Shown here one piece after another: positions 43,586-51,988 of a stretch of DNA of 51,988 nt. The stretch lies in NCBI GenBank assembly GCA_000466585.1, contig KE993463.1, positions 1-51,988 of the forward strand, read 5' to 3'. The notes beneath the pieces are model-generated. The model saw nothing but the letters and a program-made list of their open reading frames with translations. It was not told the DNA's origin and ran no database searches. The stretch comes from Clostridiales bacterium oral taxon 876 str. F0540 (GTDB taxonomy: Bacteria; Bacillota; Clostridia; Clostridiales; Clostridiaceae). The stretch's first letter is position 1, and each line of letters starts with the position of its first letter. Both the position numbers and the translations under genes were made by a program.

Positions 43586-43717
43586 AGTGCTTTACTCTCC
43601 TTATTCACATATCGCTACATACGCATGTGGGTATATGCTCATAATATATCTACTTCATATATTTGTCAACTACATACTACTAAAAAATAGATTATTATTA
43701 GTGCTCATTAAAATTGA

Positions 43718-43760
43718 AAAAGTGTCACAGAGCAACTTGCCGCCCTTCTGTGACACTTTT
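43718..43760. terminator. Strong hairpin between arsR leader and the next gene
   Basis: AAAAGTGTCACAGA and TCTGTGACACTTTT form a perfect 14-bp stem with a 15-base loop; T tracts on both strands. It insulates arsR from the gene ending at 43791. Confidence 0.75.
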
Positions 43761-43764
43761 AAAT

Positions 43765-43789
43765 ACAAAAAGAGCGATTTAACTCGCTC
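43765..43789 (-). terminator. GAGCGA-family terminator
   Basis: GAGCGA and TCGCTC around TTTAAC, with a T run on the minus strand, directly after the stop at 43791. Confidence 0.8.
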
Positions 43790-43790
43790 T

Positions 43791-44363
43791 CTATTTAATC
43801 CTGTTAGCCGCATCAATCAAGCGCTGCCTGTCAACAGTCTGCAAGGCCTGATAGTCTACTTCTGCTATCTTCCCCTTGCTTAAATCCCAATAAGCTGCTG
43901 TTTTAATATCTGCCGGCAAATGTCCTGCCGGTGCAAATTCTTTAATCAGTCCTTTAATTACTCTTAGCTCTTCTCTCATGTTGTTTGGCTGACTGAAGGT
44001 GAAGATTATAAGTTTTTTATTTTTCTTATCCCATACACCTTCTATAGGTATTTCAATTCCTCTGTGCTTTGTGGTAATAAAGCTTTTATCTATAACTGCC
44101 ATAGTATTAAAATATTGTATTTCAGCAAATGGATCTTGATACTGAAGCATTGCCTGTGAAACTAATCTTATAAGCATATCTTTTGTAAGCTTAAGAGAAA
44201 ATTGCTTGTGAAGGTAGGTTTGTATTGGCTTTAAGTTATTTTCCTGAGCAGTTTCTCTGATAACCTTCATGGCTTCTGAAACTGCTCTTGCATAAATACG
44301 GTTTCCTGTACCGGTATAATTAAAATATGCTTTTAGAAAGCTATATGAGGATTTTAATCTCAT
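43791..44363 (-). CDS. Hypothetical protein, 190 aa
   Basis: Starts MRLKSSYSFLKAYFNYTGTG; no membrane segment or signal peptide. Segments such as EIQYFNTMAVIDKSFITTKH and IIFTFSQPNNMREELRVIKG suggest a mixed alpha/beta fold but I do not recognise the family. GGAG five bases before the ATG at 44363 fixes the start; an upstream in-frame codon at 44390 has no site. Monocistronic, closed by a GAGCGA terminator. Confidence 0.7.
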   Translation of the reverse strand: MRLKSSYSFLKAYFNYTGTGNRIYARAVSEAMKVIRETAQENNLKPIQTYLHKQFSLKLTKDMLIRLVSQAMLQYQDPFAEIQYFNTMAVIDKSFITTKHRGIEIPIEGVWDKKNKKLIIFTFSQPNNMREELRVIKGLIKEFAPAGHLPADIKTAAYWDLSKGKIAEVDYQALQTVDRQRLIDAANRIK

Positions 44364-44460
44364 CTTAACTCCTTGATGAATTAGTGTCACTAATAAATAT
44401 ATGAGTTAAGAAGTATAATTAGAATTAAGCCTTCATCAGATTAATAGTTTATCACCTGTA

Positions 44461-45183
44461 TCATAGAGATTTTTTATATTTTTTATAGCTGTTTAGGCTT
44501 GCAAAAATATTTATAACACCTAAAAGTATGAATATTATTGCAGAGAATTTACTCTCATTCAAAGATAATATTCCTATTGCTGCAAAAGAAATGCCTATAA
44601 ACAGGTTTATTTTCCCTAACCTTTTTTTATCATCCATAGCATTTAACTTTCCATATTTTTTTATTTGCTTGATTCTAGAATTGTAAGCTAGGTAGGGCAT
44701 GAAATTAAAAGTAAAGATAAATATATCAATTACTAAAAAGCCTAATAAGATTAAGAATATTTGTCTTGCCGCAAATATAGATATAGTTAGCAGTGCTATT
44801 AAAATTATACCTGCTATTGATGAGTAAATAGCTCCCCTTTTGGTTGTATTTTTCACACTTATATATTTATCTATTTCTGATGGTCCATCACTGTATATTG
44901 GTTTAGTTCCGAATTGAGCTGAAAAAATGTGCATTTGGTCTTCTAAAGATACAACCTTCTTCCAGCCTGCTTCTTTAAATATTGTAAAATATTCCTCATC
45001 AGCATTAATATGATAATCTAAACTGTATACAAGGTCCTGAGGCTCATCCTTTTTAAGTTTATATAAAAATCCTCCTGAAATTCCTTCAAGTATCCAGCCC
45101 TGTTTTGCATAATTACTAAGTCTTTCCATATCGCTTTCTTCACTAAAAGCAAGCCCTCTTATCATTACATATTTAGTTTTCAT
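44461..45183 (-). CDS. DUF2812 membrane protein
   Basis: 240 residues. A soluble N-terminal part (MERLSNYAKQGWILEGISGG, typical of DUF2812) is followed by four hydrophobic helices (about 120-140, 145-165, 190-205, 210-228). These proteins nearly always follow a PadR regulator, as here with a 13-base gap. Function unknown; a membrane-stress response role has been suggested for PadR partners, which I take as inference. Confidence 0.88.
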   Translation of the reverse strand: MKTKYVMIRGLAFSEESDMERLSNYAKQGWILEGISGGFLYKLKKDEPQDLVYSLDYHINADEEYFTIFKEAGWKKVVSLEDQMHIFSAQFGTKPIYSDGPSEIDKYISVKNTTKRGAIYSSIAGIILIALLTISIFAARQIFLILLGFLVIDIFIFTFNFMPYLAYNSRIKQIKKYGKLNAMDDKKRLGKINLFIGISFAAIGILSLNESKFSAIIFILLGVINIFASLNSYKKYKKSL

Positions 45184-45196
45184 AAATAGCCCCCTT

Positions 45197-45517
45197 TTAT
45201 TTCAAAAAATTTTCAGCAAATTTGACCATCTGTTTTTTACGTTCAATCTCTTTTATGAGCATCTCGCGCCCTTTATTTGTTATTTTATATACCTTTTTAT
45301 TATCATCTGTGTCAGAATTTAGCTCCACCAGTTCTGCCTCTAGAAGCTTCTTAAGTGTTGTATAAAGCGTTGCAGGACCTATAACAACCTCATTGTTTGT
45401 AAACTGCTCAATACTTTTCATAATAAGGTAGCCATGCTTTTCCTCTATAACACTGGATAAAATATAAAAAGCAGAATCCGTAAGCTCCCCGATATCAATA
45501 GAATCTTTTCTTGGCAT
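45197..45517 (-). CDS. PadR-family transcriptional regulator
   Basis: 106 residues with the PadR winged helix: ELTDSAFYILSSVIEEKHGY, IGPATLYTTLKKLLEAELV and the wing DDNKKVYKITNKGREML. The ATG at 45517 has AGGGAGG upstream; an in-frame start at 45544 falls inside the operator region. It is first in a two-gene operon with DUF2812 and should repress its own promoter through the ATATCA-TGATAT sites just upstream. Confidence 0.9.
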   Translation of the reverse strand: MPRKDSIDIGELTDSAFYILSSVIEEKHGYLIMKSIEQFTNNEVVIGPATLYTTLKKLLEAELVELNSDTDDNKKVYKITNKGREMLIKEIERKKQMVKFAENFLK

Positions 45518-45536
45518 AAAGACCTCCCTAAAAATA

Positions 45537-45595
45537 TATATCATTTATTGATATATCATTAAATATAATATATCAATAAATGATATAGTTGTCAA
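45537..45595 (-). promoter_or_regulatory. PadR promoter with two ATATCA-N5-TGATAT operators
   Basis: Minus-strand TTGACA (45590-45595), 17-base spacer, TATATT (45567-45572). The 20-base blocks 45537-45556 and 45568-45587 are perfect reverse complements, and each alone contains ATATCA and TGATAT halves five bases apart, so two dimers could bind over the promoter. Confidence 0.8.
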
Positions 45596-45627
45596 TTGCT
45601 TTTTTACATATTTAACCACTATAGCAT

Positions 45628-45654
45628 AAAAAAAGCAGGTTCACATGAACCTGC
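45628..45654 (-). terminator. Terminator of the S41 peptidase gene
   Basis: GCAGGTTCA and TGAACCTGC around CA, followed on the minus strand by seven T. Confidence 0.9.
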
Positions 45655-45677
45655 AGTGTTAGTATAATAAAACTTAT

Positions 45678-47414
45678 TTACTTTTTGATAAGCTCTATGG
45701 CTTTTTCCAAAAGCTCATCTCTTCCATCTTTTATTCCATTTATTGTGGGTTTAACGTAAATATCAGGCTTTATGCCTACCCTCTGTGTTTCCGATTTATC
45801 AGGATAATATACTCCAAGCCCTGAGAAATCTGTAGTTATACCTCCTGGCAGACTAAAGGTAACTACGTCGCCATCTGCGCCGGCTGAATTACTTCCAATA
45901 ACCAATGCATTTGGTGCCTTTCTTAAAGCCATAGTAGTAAATTCAGCCTGGCTTTGGGTGTATTCGTTGATGATTATAATAACTTTTCCTTTATAAAAAT
46001 CCGGGTTATTCTCTCCAACCTCCAAGCCGTCTAAATATACAAATTCTCCGGGTACAGCCGGGTTTGCTGCAGTCATCTTTGCAAAGACAGACTTTTGAGG
46101 CATAAGATAACGCCCCAAGGTATACATTATCGGATCCGATGGATAATTTCTTAAATCTACAATGAGTCCTTTGGTATCCTTAAACTCACTCATAATCTTA
46201 TCTATTTCACCTTTAGCCAGTGCACCGGGATTTATATATCCAATATTGCCCTCCACAAGCCTGTGGGACTGCCCTGATTCTCTAAACATATTTGTTAAGC
46301 TGTAGCAAGTAACCTTTTCCGTTATTTCCTTGCCATTTCTCTCTATAGTAAGGTTTAAACTATTCTCGTTTGTACTGAACAAATAAACAAATAAATCTTT
46401 TACAATCTCCCTATCATCGGAGGTTGATTTATATTTAGCTCTTTCTTTTATCACCTCAAATATATCTTTATCATTGGCTTTTAATATAATATCTCCTTTT
46501 TGCACCTTGCAGCCTGCAGAATACTTTTCTATTATTTCTGTAATAACCACCTTATCCTCAATCAGCTGAAACTTTATAGGCGGCGCGTTAAATCCATGGT
46601 ATCTATAAAGCTCATTTCTTTTATCAGAAACATTCACATGTGAATCATGGATTTTAGTTGTTAATTCCGAGACAGTAAGCTTATAGGATAAGGAATCTTT
46701 AGCCTCAACAAACTTAGGTATAAACTCTGCCAAAACTTTGTTCCAATCCTCACCCATTACCTCTCTATAAGGATAATAGTACTGAACTATATTCCAATAT
46801 CTAAACAGACTTAAAAGCTTATATCCGTCATCATCGTAAGTCATATTAGGATAAGCTTTTTCATTTTTAAAACTTGCGTAGGGCGAATCCTTATCAAAGC
46901 TAACATAGCCTTTGCTTCTCTCAGAAATGTATGACTTTGAAAGCCTAGTTAATAAATCACTCAGATCTTTACTTATATAATTACTGTCTTTTATCCAGCC
47001 TGTATCCGGGGACAGCTTAATATCTTTGCCGATGCTTTCAGAACCTTCTTTTACTTCTCCAAGCTTATTGATCCAGCTGTATAAAATCTTATCAGTCTCT
47101 CCTGAGTCCTTAGCTTGCATAACTTCCGGAATAACTTTAAACAATTCAAAATCCCAATTTACAGAGGAATCTATAACTTTAGGATGATAATATTTAACAA
47201 ACCCCCATACCTTGCACAGCTTGCTTAAGTCTTTAACCTGCTTATCATTTATGCTCTCAATTTTAATGCCGCTTTTCTTATGAAAAACATCCTCGAAGGC
47301 TCCCTCACTCTTTGCTCTGAAAAAACCTATTAATACAAAGAATGTAATTATACCAATTAATATCCCCCTTTTAACCCAGATACTTTTTCGATTTTCTTTT
47401 ATTTGTTCTGTCAT
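45678..47414 (-). CDS. S41-family peptidase (C-terminal processing/tricorn-like)
   Basis: 578 residues with one N-terminal membrane helix (GILIGIITFFVLIGFF), so probably anchored with the catalytic part outside. A PDZ-like domain spans about 280-350 (KCKVQKGDIILKANDKDI). The S41 core follows: NIGYINPGALAKGEI, GLIVDLRNYPSD and the nucleophile Ser in EYTQSQAEFTTMAL near 486, then GSNSAGADGDVV. The substrate is unknown. The ribosome binding site is weak. It lies 92 bases downstream of the serpin gene on the same strand, an interesting pairing of protease and protease inhibitor. Confidence 0.85.
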   Translation of the reverse strand: MTEQIKENRKSIWVKRGILIGIITFFVLIGFFRAKSEGAFEDVFHKKSGIKIESINDKQVKDLSKLCKVWGFVKYYHPKVIDSSVNWDFELFKVIPEVMQAKDSGETDKILYSWINKLGEVKEGSESIGKDIKLSPDTGWIKDSNYISKDLSDLLTRLSKSYISERSKGYVSFDKDSPYASFKNEKAYPNMTYDDDGYKLLSLFRYWNIVQYYYPYREVMGEDWNKVLAEFIPKFVEAKDSLSYKLTVSELTTKIHDSHVNVSDKRNELYRYHGFNAPPIKFQLIEDKVVITEIIEKYSAGCKVQKGDIILKANDKDIFEVIKERAKYKSTSDDREIVKDLFVYLFSTNENSLNLTIERNGKEITEKVTCYSLTNMFRESGQSHRLVEGNIGYINPGALAKGEIDKIMSEFKDTKGLIVDLRNYPSDPIMYTLGRYLMPQKSVFAKMTAANPAVPGEFVYLDGLEVGENNPDFYKGKVIIIINEYTQSQAEFTTMALRKAPNALVIGSNSAGADGDVVTFSLPGGITTDFSGLGVYYPDKSETQRVGIKPDIYVKPTINGIKDGRDELLEKAIELIKK

Positions 47415-47506
47415 ATCCGTTCTTACCTTCCAAATTTCTTTATAACAATAAACTTAATCAAGATATATAATTTGTAATCTTCTATTTATAATGTTTTGTT
47501 TTAGAC

Positions 47507-48835
47507 TTAATTTTCTTTAGGATTATTAACTATCCCGACAAACAATATATTTCCACCATTAGCTTTTATAGCAAAGATAAATGGTCTGTTTAAAATCATT
47601 TCTGCCTTCTCTTGCTTTGGACGGGCTGAGCCGCCATATTCTATTCGTGTAAATGCAGCTGCTTCAACCCCTTTTTCATCAATAGCTATATGGCTTTCCT
47701 GCTTTGCATTTGAAATAAAAGCTTTACCATCTGTAACTCCTGAAAAATCCGCATTATTTTTAAAAGCCTCTTTTATTCCAAGATTGTTTAAAGCTTCTTT
47801 AAGATCAAGGCTGCTGCCATAGGAAAACTTAGGTATTTGAAAAATTACCTTTCCATTAATGCTGCCTTGTTCATCAAAAAGCTTTGCTGCTTTTTCAGGT
47901 GACTGCAGCAGGCTGTCTATACTTACACCCTTGTCAGGCAGAATAAAGAGCATGCTTCCATTGTTTTTTAAACTTAAGGCCGAGCTTGTATATCCTTCTC
48001 CTCTAATAAAACTGTGAACTGCATAGGTGCTGTTCATAAAATCACATTTAATCTCTTGTCCATTCTTTAAATAAAAGGTATCGGGCTTAGTTGCTTTTTC
48101 ATCAAATTTATCCATCCATTGATCTTTATAATAGATAGTATTTATAATGGACATGATCTGATTTTTATCTAAGCTTATTTGGGGTGAAAGAGCATCATTT
48201 GTGTTTTTGGAAATCCAATCAGATATTTGCTTTGACGAACCTTTATCTTTAAAGTCAACATTGTATACGGATGAATAAAAATCTTTTACAGCTGTGTCTA
48301 AAAAACTTTTCTTAAAGTTTATGTCTTTATCAAGCCACACGGAATTAGCAATTTTAAGCTTTCCTATTTCATTATCAGAATATAAAAGCCTAAAGAGCTT
48401 TGAATTTTCATTACTTAAATAATCAGCTTTATTGTTTCCTGCTTCAAGTGCAGAAAAAATTTCCTTTTGCGTACTTCCACCTGCTCCTGTGCCCGCAAGT
48501 GAAAGTGCCATATAAAGACTTACAGGTGAATAGGTAATGTTTTTTGTCTTATTCTTTAATATTTCAGAAGTTGATTTATAGGTAAATTTTTTAAGCGCAT
48601 CTAAGAAGCTGTCTTCAAGTTTATTTTCTTTCATAAGTAAAGCACGTCCATCATAATCTTCAAAAGCCACACCTTTAGGGTATACCGGATTTTCTGCAGC
48701 AGAATTCTTCTGAACATTATCTGCTGTATTTGGTTTACTCGATATATCTTTTATATCGGTTGTTTTTGTTCTGCCGCAGCCTGCAATTCCGCTAAAAACC
48801 ATAAATACTGAAATAAGAGCAGCTAATTTTCTCAT
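47507..48835 (-). CDS. Lipoprotein serpin (serine/cysteine protease inhibitor)
   Basis: 442 residues with the signal MRKLAALISVFMVFSGIAGC (lipid Cys at 20), then a serpin domain from about 85 to the end. Typical segments are NITYSPVSLYMALSLAGTGA, NTIYYKDQWMDKF, the hinge DEKGVEAAAFTRIEYGG and the signature LNRPFIFAIKANGGNILFVG. The Ala-rich hinge is that of an inhibitory serpin. It would act on the outside of the cell, protecting against own or foreign proteases. ATG at 48835 with GGGGG upstream; an in-frame codon 17 residues earlier would spoil the signal peptide. Confidence 0.92.
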   Translation of the reverse strand: MRKLAALISVFMVFSGIAGCGRTKTTDIKDISSKPNTADNVQKNSAAENPVYPKGVAFEDYDGRALLMKENKLEDSFLDALKKFTYKSTSEILKNKTKNITYSPVSLYMALSLAGTGAGGSTQKEIFSALEAGNNKADYLSNENSKLFRLLYSDNEIGKLKIANSVWLDKDINFKKSFLDTAVKDFYSSVYNVDFKDKGSSKQISDWISKNTNDALSPQISLDKNQIMSIINTIYYKDQWMDKFDEKATKPDTFYLKNGQEIKCDFMNSTYAVHSFIRGEGYTSSALSLKNNGSMLFILPDKGVSIDSLLQSPEKAAKLFDEQGSINGKVIFQIPKFSYGSSLDLKEALNNLGIKEAFKNNADFSGVTDGKAFISNAKQESHIAIDEKGVEAAAFTRIEYGGSARPKQEKAEMILNRPFIFAIKANGGNILFVGIVNNPKEN

Positions 48836-48943
48836 ATTTCCATCCCCCTTATATTTCAGGTTATACATATATTGTAAACATTCCAATTATTGTTATCAAT
48901 GCTTATTTATATTATATTTCTAACAACAAGGCTTACAATTTAA

Positions 48944-48992
48944 AAATAAAAAGCCAGGAAGACCCAGAAAATTCTGGGTTCTGCCTGACCTT
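48944..48992 (-). terminator. Terminator of the transketolase gene
   Basis: Long imperfect stem (CCAGG...CCCAGAA with TTCTGGG...CCTGAC) that runs on the minus strand into CTTTTTATTTTTA. Confidence 0.85.
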
Positions 48993-49021
48993 TATGTTAT
49001 AAAAGGGAAAACTTATATAAA

Positions 49022-51013
49022 TTATTTTCTGATAAGCTTAGCAGCACTTTGAACAACGTTATCTACAGTAAATCCAAAGGTTTTAAATAGCACTTCTGCA
49101 TTTCCTGATGCTCCAAAGGTATCAAGTGAAATTACCTTTCCATCAAGACCTGTGTATTTATGCCATCCAAAGGAAGTTAAAGCCTCTACTGCAACTCTTG
49201 CACGAACCTTGTTTGGCATAACTGCTTCTTTATAAGCTTCATCCTGTGCTTCAAACAGTTCAAAGCTCGGCATGCTTATAACTCTTGCAGCTATTCCCAT
49301 AGTTTCAAGCTCATCTGCTGCTTTATATATTAATTCTACTTCTGAGCCTGATGCCATTAAAAGTACGTCCGGAGTTTCTTTACTGGATTCCTTAAGGATA
49401 TATCCACCCCTTAATGCTCTCTTTGCACATCCTTCATATATAAGGAGCTTTTGCCTTGTTAAAACTAAGGAAGTTGGTGTAGTACCATTTGTCACAGCAT
49501 AATACCAAGCTGCTGCTGTTTCTTTTGAGTCAGCAGGTCTAAATACAGTCATGTTTGGCATACTTCTGAAGGCTGCCAAATGCTCTATTGGCTGATGAGT
49601 TGGTCCGTCTTCTCCAACACCAATGCTGTCATGAGTTAAAACATAAGCTACAGGAAGGTTCATTAATGAGGATAATCTCATAGCACCCTTCATGTAGTCG
49701 CTGAATACAAAGAAGGTTGCACAGAATACTTTTAAACCTCCATGAGCATACATGCCGTTAACTATAGCTGCCATAGCATGCTCTCTAACTCCAAAGTGAA
49801 GATTTCTTCCGCTTCTGTCTTCTGCTGAAAAATCTCCCATGCCATTCATGTAGGTTTTGTTTGAAGGAGCTAGGTCTGCTGAGCCTCCTATAAAGTTAGG
49901 AATAAGCTTTGCAAGTCTGTTAATAACTACTCCTGAGGCATCTCTTGTAGCCATTTCCTTGTCAAACTTCCAGAACTCTTCATTGTTTAATAAGGCTTCT
50001 TTGTCTATTTCACCGCTCATCCATTCAGCATATTCCTTAGCAAGCTCCGGATAAGTTTTGGAATATGCAGCAAACATTTCATTCCAAGCTGCCTCTTCAG
50101 AAGCTCCTTTTTCTATGTAGTTATTCATGTTTGAATATACTTCATCTGGAACATAAAAGGCAGGTTCTGCTTTCCAGCCTAAGTTTTCTTTCATTGCTTT
50201 TATATTGTCAGCACCTAAAGGCTCTCCGTGAGCTGATGCTTTTCCCTGCTTAGCAGGGCATCCATAGCCGATTTGGTTTTTAACTATTATTATTGATGGC
50301 TTTGAAGTTTCTGCTTTTGCTTCTTCAATAGCCCTTTCTATTGCTTCTATATCATTTCCGTCAGCAATATTTAAAACCTGCCAGCCATAAGCTTCATATC
50401 TCTTAGCTGTATTTTCTCTAAAGGCTATATCTGTATTTCCTTCGATGGATATATTATTTGAATCATATAATACAACTAGCTTTCCAAGACCTAAGGTACC
50501 TGCCAGTGATGATGCTTCTCCTGAAATTCCTTCCATAAGGCAGCCGTCTCCAACTATAGCATAAGTGTAATGCTCAACTACCTTGTAGCCTTCCTTGTTA
50601 AACTTTTCAGCAAGATGTGCTTCTGCTATAGCCATACCTACTGCATTGCATATACCTTGTCCAAGAGGGCCGGTTGTAATTTCAACACCCTTAGTGTGCC
50701 CATACTCTGGGTGTCCCGGAGTCAAGCTTCCTATTTGCCTGAAATTTTTTATATCTTCAACAGTTATTCCGTATCCAAATAGGTGCAATAAGGAGTATTC
50801 AAGCATGGAACCATGTCCAGCTGATAATACGAATCTATCTCTGTTATCCCATTTTGGATTTTTTCCGTTATGCTTCATTTTTGTCCATAAGGTGAAAGCC
50901 ATGCTTGCTGCTCCCAGTGGAAGACCGGGATGACCTGACTTTGATTTTTCTATAGCGTCTGCTGACAGTACTCTTATGGCATTAATGGACAGCTTATCTA
51001 GTTCTCTATTCAT
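49022..51013 (-). CDS. tkt: Transketolase
   Basis: 663 residues, full length. Thiamine-diphosphate motif GDGCLMEGISGEAS with the Asn in YDSNNISIEG, N-terminal GHPGLPLGAA, His-containing GPTHQPIEHLAAFRS and the RxDSK-like FRPADSKE are all present. It moves two-carbon units between sugar phosphates in the non-oxidative pentose phosphate pathway. AAGGAG is six bases before the ATG at 51013; an upstream in-frame start at 51076 would run into the palindromic element and has no site. Located next to deoC, both feeding pentose-derived carbon to glycolysis. Confidence 0.96.
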   Translation of the reverse strand: MNRELDKLSINAIRVLSADAIEKSKSGHPGLPLGAASMAFTLWTKMKHNGKNPKWDNRDRFVLSAGHGSMLEYSLLHLFGYGITVEDIKNFRQIGSLTPGHPEYGHTKGVEITTGPLGQGICNAVGMAIAEAHLAEKFNKEGYKVVEHYTYAIVGDGCLMEGISGEASSLAGTLGLGKLVVLYDSNNISIEGNTDIAFRENTAKRYEAYGWQVLNIADGNDIEAIERAIEEAKAETSKPSIIIVKNQIGYGCPAKQGKASAHGEPLGADNIKAMKENLGWKAEPAFYVPDEVYSNMNNYIEKGASEEAAWNEMFAAYSKTYPELAKEYAEWMSGEIDKEALLNNEEFWKFDKEMATRDASGVVINRLAKLIPNFIGGSADLAPSNKTYMNGMGDFSAEDRSGRNLHFGVREHAMAAIVNGMYAHGGLKVFCATFFVFSDYMKGAMRLSSLMNLPVAYVLTHDSIGVGEDGPTHQPIEHLAAFRSMPNMTVFRPADSKETAAAWYYAVTNGTTPTSLVLTRQKLLIYEGCAKRALRGGYILKESSKETPDVLLMASGSEVELIYKAADELETMGIAARVISMPSFELFEAQDEAYKEAVMPNKVRARVAVEALTSFGWHKYTGLDGKVISLDTFGASGNAEVLFKTFGFTVDNVVQSAAKLIRK

Positions 51014-51053
51014 AGATTTCTCCTTTAACTTCACAATATTATAATTTAGGTTC

Positions 51054-51280
51054 AATAATAATGTTGAAGTCAGCATGGGATTTATATTGTAGAAAACATT
51101 GAGCGAACATCAATAAGACTTTGATTATTTTATATGTGAATCCGTTAAGAACTTTATATTGTTTGAACGAAGTGAGTTTATAAAGTTTAGGATTTTCATA
51201 TAAAATAATCATTAGTCTTATATGTGCAGCGAAGTTTTCCTAAATGTAAATCCCATGCGGAAATTTCAACGTTATTAATA
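51054..51280. repeat. About 225-base imperfect palindrome
   Basis: The two ends are inverted copies: GCATGGGATTT (from 51073) pairs with AAATCCCATGC (to 51258), and the pairing continues inward through AGAAAAC/GTTTTC, AATAAGACT/AGTCTTAT and GATTATTTTATATG/CATATAAAATAATC. Outside, AATAATGTTGAA matches TTCAACGTTATT. Between transketolase and deoC; probably a folded RNA element or a MITE-like miniature repeat. Confidence 0.7.
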
Positions 51281-51300
51281 TATAAGGCCAAAATTTCAAT

Positions 51301-51951
51301 CTATTTACTTTCGTTAACTATAGCTATACTGTTGCTTGAGCCTATTCTGCTTGCTCCTGCTTCTATCATAGCCATGGCAGCTTTATAGTCTCTGACTCCG
51401 CCTGAAGCTTTTACCCCCATATCTTGTCCTACAGTTTTTCTCATTAAAGCGATATCTTCTACTGTAGCTCCACCTGTTGAGAAACCGGTTGATGTCTTAA
51501 CGAAATCAGCTTTTGCTTCCTTAGCCATTTCACAAGCTATTACTTTTTCTTCATCAGTTAAAAGACAAGTTTCTATAATAACCTTAACCAAAGCTTTACC
51601 TTTTGCTGCATTAACAACTGCTTCTATATCTTCCTTTACTAAAGCATAGTTTTTATCCTTTAATGCTCCTATATTTATAACCATATCTATTTCATCAGCA
51701 CCATTTTTTACAGCATCATCTGTTTCAAAAGCTTTAGCTTCCTTTGTCATTGCTCCTAATGGAAAACCTACAACAACACAGGTTTTTACTTCAGTTCCTG
51801 AAAGCTCGGTGCTTACAAGCTTAGCATGGCATCCATTTACACAAACTGATGCAAATTTATATTCTTTAGCTTCTTCACAAAGCTTTTTCACTTCTTCTAC
51901 TGATGTTTGAGGTTTTAATACCGTATGATCTATATATTTTGCTATATTCAT
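51301..51951 (-). CDS. deoC: Deoxyribose-phosphate aldolase
   Basis: 216 residues starting MNIAKYIDHTVLKPQTSVEE. The Schiff-base Lys is in FVKTSTGFSTGGAT, the helper Lys in ALVKVIIETCLL, and the phosphate-binding GVKASGGVRD and GASRIGSSN motifs close the barrel. It splits 2-deoxyribose 5-phosphate to acetaldehyde and glyceraldehyde 3-phosphate in deoxynucleoside breakdown. AGGAG precedes the ATG. Complete and typical of clostridial DeoC. Confidence 0.96.
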   Translation of the reverse strand: MNIAKYIDHTVLKPQTSVEEVKKLCEEAKEYKFASVCVNGCHAKLVSTELSGTEVKTCVVVGFPLGAMTKEAKAFETDDAVKNGADEIDMVINIGALKDKNYALVKEDIEAVVNAAKGKALVKVIIETCLLTDEEKVIACEMAKEAKADFVKTSTGFSTGGATVEDIALMRKTVGQDMGVKASGGVRDYKAAMAMIEAGASRIGSSNSIAIVNESK

Positions 51952-51988
51952 TTAAATTTTCTCCTTTCACTCGAAACACTGGGTAATC

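Noticed and set aside
49272..50933. Several plus-strand open frames inside the transketolase gene
   Set aside because: They lie opposite a highly conserved gene, have no ribosome binding sites and show no recognisable protein features.

Overview
The window is a low-G+C, AT-rich stretch with clostridial features: strong GGAGG-type ribosome binding sites, tightly packed operons, U-tailed hairpin terminators, a cyclic-di-AMP riboswitch and typical Clostridium families (SF0329, DUF6179/DUF6323, DUF2812 with PadR). I read it as part of a Clostridium-type Firmicute chromosome. No rRNA, tRNA, CRISPR array, integrase, transposase or replication origin was seen.

Bases 1 to about 21,000 hold a DNA-phosphorothioation defence island. 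On the plus strand dndB, dndC, dndD, dndE and a cysteine desulfurase (the DndA role) form a tight operon that would put sulfur into the DNA backbone. On the minus strand dptF, dptG and dptH form the matching restriction operon, which would attack DNA lacking the mark. Between the two lies a minus-strand pair that is not part of the standard set: a GHKL (MORC/MutL-like) ATPase and a putative methyltransferase-fold protein. Divergent from dndB is a 684-residue protein of unknown function with two cysteine clusters. The dndB promoter region carries four copies of a TACGTACGTA-like palindrome, probably operators.

Bases 21,000 to 31,800 are a chromosomal patchwork with visible decay: a broken NTP-pyrophosphohydrolase start, an internally deleted SF0329 fragment whose intact paralogue lies 10 kb away, and a MATE-efflux fragment behind a third copy of an Rrf2-type control region. 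Intact genes are an XRE regulator, an AlkZ/YcaQ-type DNA glycosylase, an Rrf2 regulator with a methyltransferase, a divergent SDR/MarR pair with clear operators, a DUF6323-DUF6179 pair and a c-di-AMP-riboswitch-controlled secreted protein.

Bases 31,800 to 45,600 are mostly redox and metal handling. A TetR/SDR/old-yellow-enzyme group has two near-identical promoter-operator modules. There follow a metallo-beta-lactamase-fold hydrolase with a flavodoxin, a DUF1349 protein and a lipoprotein fumarate-reductase-like flavoprotein. Two metal(loid) permease operons come next (MarR plus permease; ArsR plus permease plus thioredoxin-like). In the second, the permease reading frame has one in-frame TGA exactly where its neighbour paralogue has a conserved Cys: either selenocysteine or a fresh nonsense mutation. 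A PadR-DUF2812 operon closes this part.

Bases 45,600 to the end hold an S41 peptidase, a lipoprotein serpin, transketolase and deoxyribose-phosphate aldolase, with a large palindromic intergenic element between the last two.
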